A DNA stretch of 28,385 nt from Discostella pseudostelligera (Eukaryota; Bacillariophyta; Thalassiosirophyceae; Thalassiosirales; Thalassiosiraceae). Positions 1 to 8,140 of this stretch are shown here, one piece after another (the stretch's first letter is position 1; each line of letters starts with the position of its first letter). Under the pieces are notes generated by a model that had not been told where the DNA came from, made no database searches, and saw nothing but the letters and a program-made list of their open reading frames with translations. Location: assembly GCA_036940085.1 (NCBI GenBank), contig JALLBK010000147.1, forward strand, positions 1-28,385, written 5' to 3'. Made by a program: the position numbers and the translations under genes.

Positions 1-728
1 CATTAGAAGCCAACAAGGGGATGTCCTTCTTGGACATCATTGGGGCGAGTGATATTGCTTACATCATTTGCCTAATCAAGAACAGCATGGAGATATGGAA
101 GTATGATCCGGCAGATACGACGAAGACAATGCTGAAACCGTTGTTCACAAGGGGGGAAACAAAGAAGAGGCAATTTGGCAAGACAACGATGAGCAATGAT
201 GGGATGAAGTATTTCCAGAAAGGTATCTCTAATTGGAAGATGGTATTCAATGATCGGGGTGGAGATGTATATGGCTCTTTGGTACAAGGATGGAGTGCAT
301 GGTTGGAAGAGGAAGCCAGTGCAATTGACATTGACGGTGGTTGGAGGAGGAAAAATCTTCACAGCTTATTGAGAATGCAAGAAGAAAAAGGGGATCCCAA
401 AGGTGATGATGCAGTTGATGAAGGCCAGAATGGTGAGGTGGGTAAACTGTTCTGCTATGACGGTGATGGTGATGAAGGATTCATGGCGCCGGTTGCAAGG
501 GAAGGTCAATGCAGGATGATGGATGCTGACAGAGAGGATGAGGGTGAGGGCGAGGGTACCATTGTTGATGATAATGAAAATAGGAAGCGTGGATATGAGG
601 ATGAAGAGGAGGAGGAGGAGGATGACGAGGAGGAGGAGGAGCAGGGGAAAGGCCTGGTAACAAGCATAAAAGGGGTGAGACGACTGGTGTGGGAAGGAAG
701 AGCCGGGCGAAGAGTAAATAGTGGATGA
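1..728 (+). CDS. Unrecognised acidic-tailed protein, 5' end outside window
   Basis: I do not recognise this protein. The reading frame is open to the left edge of the window, and the first ATG inside it is at 21, so this is probably the C-terminal part of a longer protein rather than a complete 235-residue one. The first ~110 residues are of mixed composition and look globular, with motifs such as SDIAYIICLIKNSMEIW and LKPLFTRGETKKRQFGK. The last ~100 residues are highly acidic (runs of Glu and Asp) and end in a short basic tail. It converges on the next ORF across about 410 bp. The style resembles multi-copy hypothetical proteins of centric diatoms, possibly element-encoded, but that is an impression from general knowledge only. 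No catalytic motif is visible. Confidence 0.5.
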   Translation, partial: LEANKGMSFLDIIGASDIAYIICLIKNSMEIWKYDPADTTKTMLKPLFTRGETKKRQFGKTTMSNDGMKYFQKGISNWKMVFNDRGGDVYGSLVQGWSAWLEEEASAIDIDGGWRRKNLHSLLRMQEEKGDPKGDDAVDEGQNGEVGKLFCYDGDGDEGFMAPVAREGQCRMMDADREDEGEGEGTIVDDNENRKRGYEDEEEEEEDDEEEEEQGKGLVTSIKGVRRLVWEGRAGRRVNSG

Positions 729-1140
729 TGGAGGAGGACAATGGATGCAGTATCAGTGTGTGTGGTTAGAATACTTATGTCATTGAATCATAGTACTAGC
801 AAGTGAGATTGACTACATCGATGTACTAGATTGGATGTGATGTCTATGCATTGGTATGAGTAGCATTGGAATAGTGTGTAAAGTAGTCCATTGGAATGAG
901 ATCAATAGTAATTTCACTAGAACCAATACACAGGTTCAACAGATTACTACCAATTTAATCTGTAGTAGACATATTATAGTACTATTTGATACAATTCACT
1001 ACGTAGACTTGAAACAATAAACTATTGTTTAAAACAATTGACTATGTCACTTGAAACCATTCATTTGTACGTATGACCTTGTGAAGTTCTCGTTCCAGTA
1101 AAAAATAAACAGAAACAATTAATTGGTTTTAGTTCCAATA
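729..1140. other. AT-rich spacer between convergent ORFs
   Basis: No gene is visible. The spacer is AT-rich and holds several short similar phrases (for example variants of CATTGGAATGAG and CTTGAAACMAT). A perfect 8-bp inverted repeat with a 3-nt loop (AAACAATA-AAC-TATTGTTT) lies near 1010-1030. The spacer probably contains the 3' ends of both flanking transcripts. Confidence 0.4.
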
Positions 1141-1857
1141 TTAGCTTGTGTGAGGTTGACGGAGGTGAATACTTGCGTAGGCACTTATACTGTCATTAAT
1201 CACTGCCTTCCATTTGAGAATAGTGGATGACTCAATGTTACCATGGAACATGGTTTCAAGATAACCAAATAACCAGGGACAGCCGGTCAAATCGAAGGGT
1301 AGTTTGAATGGATTACCAAGGGCTGCGATGGCCTTGTCGGAAAGAAGAGGAGGCCGGAGAGTGAAGTTGATAACCTCGCTGATAAACGTACGGGAACAAA
1401 AGTTGGCAGGCAATTCCCTGTTGGTTCTAACGCAGTCCATGACGATGTAATGAAGTAACATTGAGGCACGTGAGGCAATCTCGGTATTGTTGATGACAAA
1501 TTTTTGTACTACATTGATGAAACACGCCTTAATCTCAGGGTTCCAACGATTGCACTTGATGAGGCCGGGAAAGGAGAGCTTGACGACACGCTCGCCTCCT
1601 TGTTCAGTGTTGTCTTCAATGACAACGGGTATGTTGGGATCATCCTCGTCACCATTGTAGAGAGCCTCTTCATAATCGCCTGGCAAGAAAGCTTCTTCGT
1701 ACTCATCAGGTCGGCCATGGTTGGATGGATGATGGTTGATGGTTGATGGTGTTGTCGATGTGGATTGAATTGCATGGCGAGCGGATGAGAGCATGCTTCT
1801 ATCGTTTGAATTACGACAGGACGGAGGATGTGCCCTGGTGACGGCCAGAGCATTCAT
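1141..1857 (-). CDS. Unrecognised hypothetical protein (238 aa)
   Basis: This is an intact 238-residue frame starting at the first ATG. I do not recognise a family. Residues ~1-90 are low complexity (Ser/Thr/Pro/His rich, then an acidic stretch around DEYEEAFLPGDYEEALYNGDEDDP). Residues ~90-238 look globular and helical, with LIKCNRWNPEIKACFINVVQKF and a conserved-looking FDLTGCPWLFGYLETMF. There is no signal peptide or membrane segment. It faces the ORF to its left tail to tail; the pair could be two genes of one mobile element, but no terminal repeats are visible around them. Three GGTAATAYCCC repeats lie just upstream of its start. Confidence 0.45.
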   Translation of the reverse strand: MNALAVTRAHPPSCRNSNDRSMLSSARHAIQSTSTTPSTINHHPSNHGRPDEYEEAFLPGDYEEALYNGDEDDPNIPVVIEDNTEQGGERVVKLSFPGLIKCNRWNPEIKACFINVVQKFVINNTEIASRASMLLHYIVMDCVRTNRELPANFCSRTFISEVINFTLRPPLLSDKAIAALGNPFKLPFDLTGCPWLFGYLETMFHGNIESSTILKWKAVINDSISAYASIHLRQPHTS

Positions 1858-1891
1858 GGACTCGGTTATGGTTCAATAGATTCCCAGGCGG

Positions 1892-1926
1892 GGTAATACC
1901 CAGGTAATACCCAGGGTAATATCCCA
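1892..1926. repeat. Three tandem GGTAATAYCCC units
   Basis: Three 11-bp near-identical units lie end to end about 35 bp upstream of the minus-strand ORF start. They could be a promoter element or a trivial microduplication. Confidence 0.5.
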
Positions 1927-2237
1927 GTACTTGGTGCGCGCCTGTTGGCGATGCCATTGGATGTACATGCGTTGGATCTCACCCATACGTACGTGAGACC
2001 CTTGTAGTTGTAGTCCTAACCTCACTCTAATGAGTACCTGAATGATAAGTGTATCTTTATAGTTTAATTTATCGTACCTCCTCTTTTAGGCTCGAACTGA
2101 CGCAAATTGAATGCTATGTTGTACTCCTATGTATCTACACGTGTGATAGGTACAACAAAGTGACGTTGGCAGCAGGGTCTAACTCCCCACTTAATTCCGT
2201 AAAGAGGATCCATTTAGGAGGAACACACATCCAAAAC

Positions 2238-2424
2238 GAGAAGAAAGAAGGTGGTGGTGCGCGGAGTGGATTCTTATTGAAATTTCAAATATTAGCCCGC
2301 CCTTTTCTTACGTGAGGACCACCTATCCAAATGAGAAGAAAGAAGGAGGGGGCCTTTGACACTAACTAGAGAAAGGATGGGAACTGGTACTACAAAGAGA
2401 AGAAAGAAGGAGGGGGTGTTTGAC
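2238..2424 (+). repeat. Three spaced copies of a purine-rich repeat
   Basis: The core GAGAAGAAAGAAGG recurs at 2238, 2333 and 2397. The second and third copies also share the extension AGGGGG-(N)3-TTTGACA. Spacing is irregular (95 and 64 bp), so this is a dispersed short repeat rather than a regular satellite. Confidence 0.7.
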
Positions 2425-2781
2425 AGGATCAACGAGAAACGAGTACCAATTCCTTCCAAGAAAACTAGTTGGGAAATCTCTTTCTGCCTTCTCCAAATGC
2501 CAGCAGCTGCCACTACTCTGCCTGCCAAAAAATCTTTGGTGTCACTCCACAACACCACATCACCATCACCATCTCATCTCTCCCCTTCATCGAGCATCAC
2601 ACCTACCCAATGCTCTCCATTTCCCCATCTCGCTCAAGCTCATTATTCCTCTTCTCCGCTCATTGACATTTCATTTGTCGCGAGCATCATGACCGCCATG
2701 TCGGTCTGGGAGAGGAAGAAGGAGAGGAAGAAGGGGGTCGAGGCAGGATGGCTACGGCTGCAATGTGTATGATGGATGATA

Positions 2782-2943
2782 ATGGATTTTGAGCAAGAGG
2801 TAAGTCCGATGTTGCATTGATGATGTGATGTCAATGACGATGACGACATTCCACTAACATTTTTTTGTCCTTGCTGCTTATCTCTCTCTCTCTCTCTCTA
2901 GACAACCAGTACAGCAGGAGAAGCATCCAATACTATTCGATAA
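2782..2943 (+). other. Intron-like segment flanked by a possible 19-residue ORF
   Basis: A good GT-AG intron pattern runs from 2800 (GTAAGT) to 2901 (a run of CT dinucleotides ending in TAG), 102 nt long and typical of the other introns here. Joining the flanks gives a tiny frame, ATG at 2782 to TAA at 2943, of 19 codons. All longer frames upstream stop before the donor. It may be an intron of a non-coding transcript, a uORF, or chance. Confidence 0.2.
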
Positions 2944-3226
2944 CTCACGGTTTACAAATCGCCTCATCATTCGTGATGAACTTGAGCCTTGATTAGTGGA
3001 TGAGTCTCCGGACTGCCAAATTTGGCAAAATCCCTAGAGAACGATAGGCAATAGCACAACGAAATCGAATACGAGCCTCTGAAGATTTCATTTCTGGCTT
3101 AGTCCAACTGAAGGTGTCACCTCGGTGGTTCTGGACGTAAGCTCGAAGGAGCTGTTGAGGGTTAGCTCATGAGCCCCAGGATACAGATTGGCCGATGCTG
3201 GCTCTCTTTTTGACTCATCTGAGTCT

Positions 3227-3280
3227 GAGGACAGCATTGAATACGGGTGTTATAGTGTAACTGTAATTCTTAGTAAGCCA
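3227..3280 (-). repeat. Dispersed repeat, copy 1 (inner 54 bp)
   Basis: The reverse complement matches the last 54 bases of the window with one difference. The shared sequence begins TGGCTTACTAAGAATTACAG. Similarity stops on the right exactly where the truncated RBR copy begins. The left extent is unknown because the other copy runs out at the window edge. The phrase TGTTATAGTGTAAC inside it is reminiscent of Copia LTR starts, but I cannot show that it is an LTR. Confidence 0.8.
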
Positions 3281-3837
3281 TGCAAAGCATTTTCATTACC
3301 GTTGCTCTCACGTTGATCGTCTGGACCTTGCTCTCGTCGCTTTTGACCTGCGGCGATTGCACAAACTTTACCAAAATTGCCATTGCCAAAAACGCGCTGC
3401 TCAGTGTGTTTTCGCAAGCAATCCATGCAAAATAAATGGCCCCCGTACCGGCAGGATACCATGCTATTAAACTCATACTCGATGAAACAGCATTGACATA
3501 CAAGGTGTGCGATCTTCCTCTTCATCGGTGCAGATAATGTCATTGCAGAGTCCCCACCAATGACATCTACACGACCGCCTATCGCCGCAGCCGCAAATCT
3601 CTCGTCCGGAATGAAGTTAGTAGATGAAGGTAGGCATGACGAGGATACAGATGATTTAATTCCCTCCTCAGCAAGTACCGTCATAACTGTTCGAAACGCG
3701 CATTCATCTTTATCATCCCCTTCCTCCATCGTTGTTGATACAAATGATCTTGCAAGACAGAGATAGCTCTCTATCTCACCTCGACGATAGTGAGGGAAGG
3801 CCTCGCGGACACGATTCACCCAATATTTTAGGCTCAT
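3250..3837 (-). pseudogene. Truncated RNF216-type RBR ligase copy (CUE-like region plus RING1 only)
   Basis: This frame is clearly related to residues ~158-335 of the intact ligase at 8141-9979: KYWVNRVREAFPHYRRGEIE matches KYWIERIREAFPYYPRAEIA, and LRKHTEQRVFGNGNFG is identical in both. The first in-frame ATG is at 3837 (a GTG lies at 3873). It keeps the N-terminal helical domain and RING1, with a one-residue insertion (CRYGGHLFC against CRSGHLFC) and about ten extra residues before IPDERFAAAAIGG. After RING1 the frame slips relative to the parent, and homology ends at LCMA, where the dispersed repeat begins. IBR, RING2 and the catalytic Cys are absent, so it cannot act as an RBR ligase. It lies about 75 bp downstream of the FG gene on the same strand. 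It could still be expressed as a RING1-only protein. The extra residues suggest it derives from another paralog rather than directly from the neighbour. Confidence 0.8.
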
Positions 3838-3913
3838 TGACTTTTGCTGATCAATTTTTGAGCAATATCTCACTCACCAGGACGTGGGACAGAGGTAAAG
3901 ACAAGAGTTGCAT

Positions 3914-6900
3914 TTAGTTTCTTTGATCGAACGTTTCCCCTGCGAGCGCGAACATTTCCCCATATATATCGGCAAAGGATGTTGAGGTTGTTGCTCGTTT
4001 GGAATCAGATTGAGCTCCGAATGCAAAGACTAACATACATTTTAGCCATGGATGAAATTGGTAATAAAAATGTCTCCTCCAAGTATCCCTCACCTGGTCG
4101 TGGAGCAAACCCAATAGTAGGGGCAGTGAGTGAAACGCTGAAAGACAATGCAGCAGAAGCGGTAGCGATGGGTGTCTGGGGCAGCTTTTCTGAGAGCAGT
4201 TCAGCTACAGGAGGTCCAAACGAAAACGCAAAAGCAAACAAGATTCCAGTAAGAATAGCGACAATGAAAATGCCAGCATTCGGTTGCAATGACTTACCAG
4301 GCTTTGTAGTGGACCCAAAGGCAGTGGAGTCTACAACTGTAGGTAACGAAGCGGAAATATCCGTCAGGTTGAATCCAGTAGTCGCAGATGCAGATTCAAC
4401 CTTGATTGTGGTTGTGGATGCCAACGATTGCTTGACGTCCAGCGATGTGGTGGTATCAGCCGGCATTCCAAACGACAATCCAACTCCTCCTTTTCCTCCT
4501 GTTTCAGAAACAGAGTCAACAACGGCGGTCGTCAATGGCTGGGATAGATTATTTACAGACAACCCTAAAGAAGTGGTATCAGATGGTTTTCCGAATGTTA
4601 TTCCAACGTCATGTTGCAAAGAAGTTGTTACAGATGAATGGGCTAACTCGCTTCAATTGTGGTAGTATTGGCTGGCATTCCAGACGCAAATGTTGATAAA
4701 GAAGGCTTTGTTGATTCTATATGATCGTCATTCTTCCTAAACAAGTTGAACGGTAAGGGGCATCTTGCTGCCTCTCTCCCATAATCATTCCTTGAGAAGG
4801 ACCTAAACTGCGCATGAGAAGCTGACAAAGGTGGAAATGCATTGCTGGTTGCCGGCTTCGTCGTGAAAGGATTTGTTGGAGCAGCAGATAATACCACTGG
4901 ACATGCATCAACCCGTGAGCTCATCACACATGCATTTTTGTTATCTTTTATCGAGGAGGAACTAAACGGAGAGGGACCAGTAACTGACATGATGGCATCA
5001 TCCTTCTTCCCAAACGAAGCGAATGGTGAAGGACCAATTGCTGACATCAGTGGAAAATCACTGTTGGACACCGACTTTGTCGAGAATGGATTTGTTGGAG
5101 CAGCAGTCAACATCGGAGACAATGCAGGGGTTGAGGGCTTCGTCGATTTGTTCTTATCGTCCTTCTTCCCGAACGAACTGACCAGCGGTAAATGACCAGT
5201 CGCTGACAAAGTTGGAAATGCATTGCTGGTTGTCGGCTTCGTCATGAAAGGATTTGTTGGGGCAGCAGATAACACCACTGGACATGCATCAACCCTTGAG
5301 CTCATCACACACGCATTGTTGTTATCCTTTATCGAGGAGGAACTAAACGGAGAGGGACCAGTAACTGACATGATGGCATCATCCTTCCTTCCAAATGAAG
5401 TGAACGGTGAAGGACCAATTGCTGACATCGGTGGAAAATCACTGTTGGACACCGACTTCGTCGAGAATGGATTTGTTGGAGCAGCAGTTGACATCGAAGG
5501 AACGGCAGTGGATGATCTCCTCGCCAGCTTTTTCTTATCTGCCTTCTTCCCCGGCTTTTCAGATGAACTGAACCGTGAACGACTAGTCACTGATACACTG
5601 ACACGATTTTCATTCTGAATAGAGGTCAAGAAGGGATTTTCTCTAGCAGGAGACAACATTGGAGGGAAAGTAGTATGCGTCGAAATAGAGCTAGCAGAGA
5701 TCTTTGTAACTGAGAAGACCTTGTTACTACTTGTAGTCTCTCCAAATATAAATACTGCCGAATCATGCAGTTAGATTCATGAAATAAAAAAGCACAAAAT
5801 TGACATGGTGATTTCCCTTACCTTGTGGTGCACAAACACCATGGGATCCTGCGACTGCAGTTGCAGTGTTGGAAAAATCCTTGGCGTTCGGAGCAGAATT
5901 AGATGCAGGTGTAACCGAGAAGGTTGTACATTGAGCATCAGACAACAACGAAGTTGAACCAGCTGTGGTATCAAAGTTCTCTGTATTGTCGACATCATCC
6001 TTTTTCGGATCGGTACTTAATGGTGCAGATGCAGCTGAAGTGGCAGCTGTATTGGGTGGTTTGGGCTGCTCGTCTCCGGGCATTTCAGCTGCAGGAGGCA
6101 AAAATGAAAACGCCAAAGCTAACCAAGATAGCAGTAAGATCACGTATTTACCTGGGGTAGCTTTGCTGACACCACTAGCACGAAGGCCCGAAATTTTGTT
6201 GAAGTCGAAATATTGCTGCCCAATGTGGCAGCGCTGTGAATGAAGCATCATACAAATCAGTTGCATGGGATACATATTTAGCAAGTTTCATACATCGTTT
6301 GGAGTTACCTTGAGCGAGGCACGGTGACAAAGCCGGAGTAGCATAGTTTCGTAGAACGATGATTCCCAGCCATGTAGTCTTCCAAACGAAGCTCCTCACA
6401 CGATTTCTGATCATATTGCAGCATCGCTGTTATTGAATGTAGCAAAATCAATCCCTCTCCGTCTTGTGCACGTGTCCTTTGAAATTTCACTGCCATTGTC
6501 CCTCCCTGTGCCTCCTGCTGATGTTGTCGTCGTACTACTTGGTCAATGCTGCCGACGAGGATGGGAGAGGGTTCAGCTGAACCAGTCATTGCCGAGCTGG
6601 ATGGCATATTATTTGATTTGCGCCCTCTTGCTATTCGCTGATGACGTGAACGTGCAGTTTGCTTCCCAAACGATATCCGCTTATTCTGTGGCAGCGCTGT
6701 GAGGTGGAACAGAAGTCAGGAATCAGGAGCACTTGAGAGAATACGGTTAATTTGCATGCATCAATGGGCAATTTACCTAGAGTGACTTTGAATCCACCAA
6801 AGCCCAGTGGCAATGATTCTAGAACAGGCTGTCTTCTCGTGCATTGATTCCCAGCAATATGGTCTTCCAAATGTAACTCCTCAAACGATTTCAGCTCACA

Positions 6901-7276
6901 TGGCATCGCTGCAATCGCTCTAACACTGATCGGACTTGATCCATTGGTATGTTTCGTCGTGGATTGCTGCTGCCGCTGCTGCTGTTGCTGTTGTGCCTGA
7001 TCAGGGCCAAATCCACCAACAGGTAAGAGTGGTTGATCTCGTTGCTTTTGTTGTTGTGCTCGATCGGAGCCAAATCCACAGTCAAGGATGGGTGTACCAA
7101 ACGCACCTGTTGTGAACATGCGTAATTAGTGAGGAGAGAATAAGTAATCAGAGCAGAGAATAAGGAGTCAGAGAAAGAATCAGAATATGGAATGTTTCAT
7201 GGATAGTATCGCATCTTACCTGCTGCCACAGCCGGTGCTGGTGGCGCACCACTAAATAAAATTGATGCACCGGCAC
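3914..7276 (-). CDS. FG/NPF-repeat nucleoporin-like protein with two GLEBS motifs (multi-exon, 5' incomplete)
   Basis: Proposed exons in transcription order: 7220-7276, 6777-7106, 6309-6696, a tiny exon (6152-6165 or 6152-6174), 5822-6088, 4298-5754 (internal frame problem near 4650), 4094-4204, 3914-4029. Most junctions are phase 1 with GT-AG ends. Exon 2 has FG spots (GAFGTP, CGFGSD, GGFGPD), poly-Gln and then a GLEBS motif (KSFEELHLEDHIAGN). Exon 3 repeats GLEBS (KSCEELRLEDYMAGN). Human Nup98 carries this element (KSLEELRLEDYQANR), which docks Rae1/Gle2, so a role at the nuclear pore or in mRNA export is inferred. The long exon has five NPF tripeptides and SFGKKDD repeats in a 381-bp tandem duplication. 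The last two exons begin with VF(I/A)FG-type sequence. No Nup98 autoproteolytic domain follows. No start ATG is visible upstream of the first exon, so the gene is 5' truncated or has a remote first exon. Apparent membrane segments in continuous translation are introns. Confidence 0.6.
4205..4297 (-). other. Second stop-free in-frame intron encoding a hydrophobic stretch
   Basis: GTAAGT donor and CTCCTGTAG acceptor, 93 nt (31 codons), no stop. If retained it would encode AGIFIVAILTGILFAFAFSF. Its 3' end (TTTTGCGTTTTC, CCTCCTG, AG) parallels that of the intron at 6089-6151, and the following exons are also related (AELLSEKLPQ against AEMPGDEQPK). Confidence 0.6.
4821..5500 (-). repeat. 381-bp in-frame tandem duplication in the FG/NPF gene
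   Basis: Copy one starts at 4821 and copy two at 5202, a period of 381 bp or 127 codons. Identity is high until about 5490 and then falls off. Each unit encodes AAPTNPF-x-TK, SFGKKDD, GPSPFSSSSIKDN and SSRVDACPVV. Within each unit the APTNPF-SNxFP-LSA pattern itself occurs twice, so an older short repeat underlies the long one. Confidence 0.85.
6089..6151 (-). other. Stop-free in-frame intron encoding a hydrophobic stretch
   Basis: GTAAAT donor and CTCCTGCAG acceptor, 63 nt (21 codons), no stop in the host frame. If retained it would encode VILLLSWLALAFSFLPPA. It resembles the intron at 4205-4297. Confidence 0.6.
6361..6438 (-). other. GLEBS motif 2
   Basis: It encodes SITAMLQYDQKSCEELRLED followed by YMAGN, closer to the Nup98 sequence than copy 1. 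The surrounding DNA and the 3' exon border (CACAG/CGCTGCCACA) resemble those of motif 1, so the exon was duplicated. Confidence 0.8.
6843..6930 (-). other. GLEBS motif 1
   Basis: It encodes AIAAMPCELKSFEELHLEDH followed by IAGN. The pattern I-x-AM-(x)4-KS-x-EEL-x-LED-x-x-A-x-N matches the Rae1/Gle2-binding segment of Nup98. The Glu pair is conserved. Confidence 0.75.
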
Positions 7277-8140
7277 CTGCGGCGTCAACGATGTGCGAGT
7301 TGGTTGAAGGTGTGGTCAATCATAGCTCAAATTAATTGTCTTGGTGTAAGTACAATAATTGGTCGGTAGGATGCCGAAGTGTTCAACTGATGCAGGAAAT
7401 GTGATCTTCTGACTGCATCCCTTTCACTTTTGTCACATTATTGTTGCCATGTTTCCAGATGAGAGAGTGCGAGCGGTAGTACAATTTGTGGAGGTACCAT
7501 GGTCATAGTTGAGCGGTGCCATCGCCACTGAATGACAGCCGATGTCGAGCGATAGCGAGCGCAGCGAGCGATGATGGTGAACTTCGTGTGAAGATTGCGA
7601 TTCAATGATGCGGGCCTCCCCCCAAAATTCCCACCACGTGGAAGGCTTGAGTGCGAGCGGTAGTACAATTCGTGGAGGTACCATGGTCATAGTTGAGCTG
7701 CGCCATCGCCACTGAATGACAGCCGATGTCGAGCGATAGCGAGCGCAGCGAGCGATACGATGATGGTGAACTTCGTGTGAAGATTGCGATTCAATGATGC
7801 GGGCCTCCCCCCGAAATTCCCACCACGTGGAAGATAAGCCTGCCACGTGGAAGAATACATAACCGATGGCACTTCGACTTCTGCCGACTCTACTTATGGT
7901 CTAAGTAGGCGATGAGAAATATTATGAGTACATATGACGCTTTATGGATGAGGTTGGAGACTCAGGGTGCAACTGATACTAATGGACGGATCATTTTGGG
8001 ACGCATTGCCACTAGAGTTAGTATGTAAGTAAGTTCACTTTACATAGGATAGGATGGTTGTTGAATGAGATAATATACTATGTCACAACTATTCTTCCAC
8101 TTCTGCCCAGAAGATCTGATCACGAGCGTCCCCAAGCACT
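7277..8140. other. Intergenic region between the RBR ligase and the FG gene
   Basis: There is no convincing gene. Open frames at 7433-7872 come from the tandem duplication and are shadows of it. The region also holds three CACGTGG boxes and unremarkable sequence from 7870 to 8140, which probably carries the 3' end of the ligase transcript. Confidence 0.5.
7465..7834. repeat. 184-bp tandem duplication containing decayed G-box/E2F units
   Basis: The unit starting GAGTGCGAGCGG at 7465 recurs at 7649. The second copy has a 5-bp insertion in the GAGCGATAGCGAGCGCAGCG part. Each copy ends with CCACGTGG next to a block whose complement reads AATTTTGGGGGGAGGC, a mutated form of the TTGGCGGGA box found at 10.1-10.4 and 25.4-25.6 kb. 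A further CACGTGG stands at 7844. Confidence 0.85.

Larger units (their letters stand above)
1858..3226. other. Stretch without a convincing gene
   Basis: No long frame here looks like a protein. Open frames between 2049 and 2772 are low complexity and overlap purine-rich repeats. The stretch holds the GGTAATAYCCC units, a three-copy GAGAAGAAAGAAGG repeat, a Ser/His/Pro-rich pseudo-coding part, an intron-like segment ending in a CT microsatellite, and the left flank of the dispersed repeat at 3227. The last ~280 bp (2945-3226) may belong to that repeat, since its other copy runs off the window. Confidence 0.45.

Noticed and set aside
2049..2772. Several overlapping plus-strand frames of 65-138 codons
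   Set aside because: Low-complexity His/Ser/Pro and Lys/Glu runs from purine- or pyrimidine-rich repeats; none has a family pattern or a matching splice structure.
3227..3280. Calling the dispersed repeat a Copia LTR
   Set aside because: TGTTATAGTG looks LTR-like, but neither paired LTRs, a primer-binding site nor any reverse-transcriptase sequence is visible.
4842..5618. Plus-strand frames with repeated GFVxKGFVGAADNTTGHAST
   Set aside because: They are antisense shadows of the 381-bp tandem repeat, whose minus-strand frame joins properly to flanking exons.
4205..6284. Transmembrane helices in the FG gene
   Set aside because: The hydrophobic stretches coincide exactly with GT-AG introns, so they are absent from the spliced protein; kept only as an intron-retention hypothesis.
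7433..7872. Overlapping minus-strand frames encoding repeated STWWEFRGEARIIESQ
   Set aside because: They are frames created by the 184-bp tandem duplication; the same peptide appears in shifted frames and nothing else supports coding.
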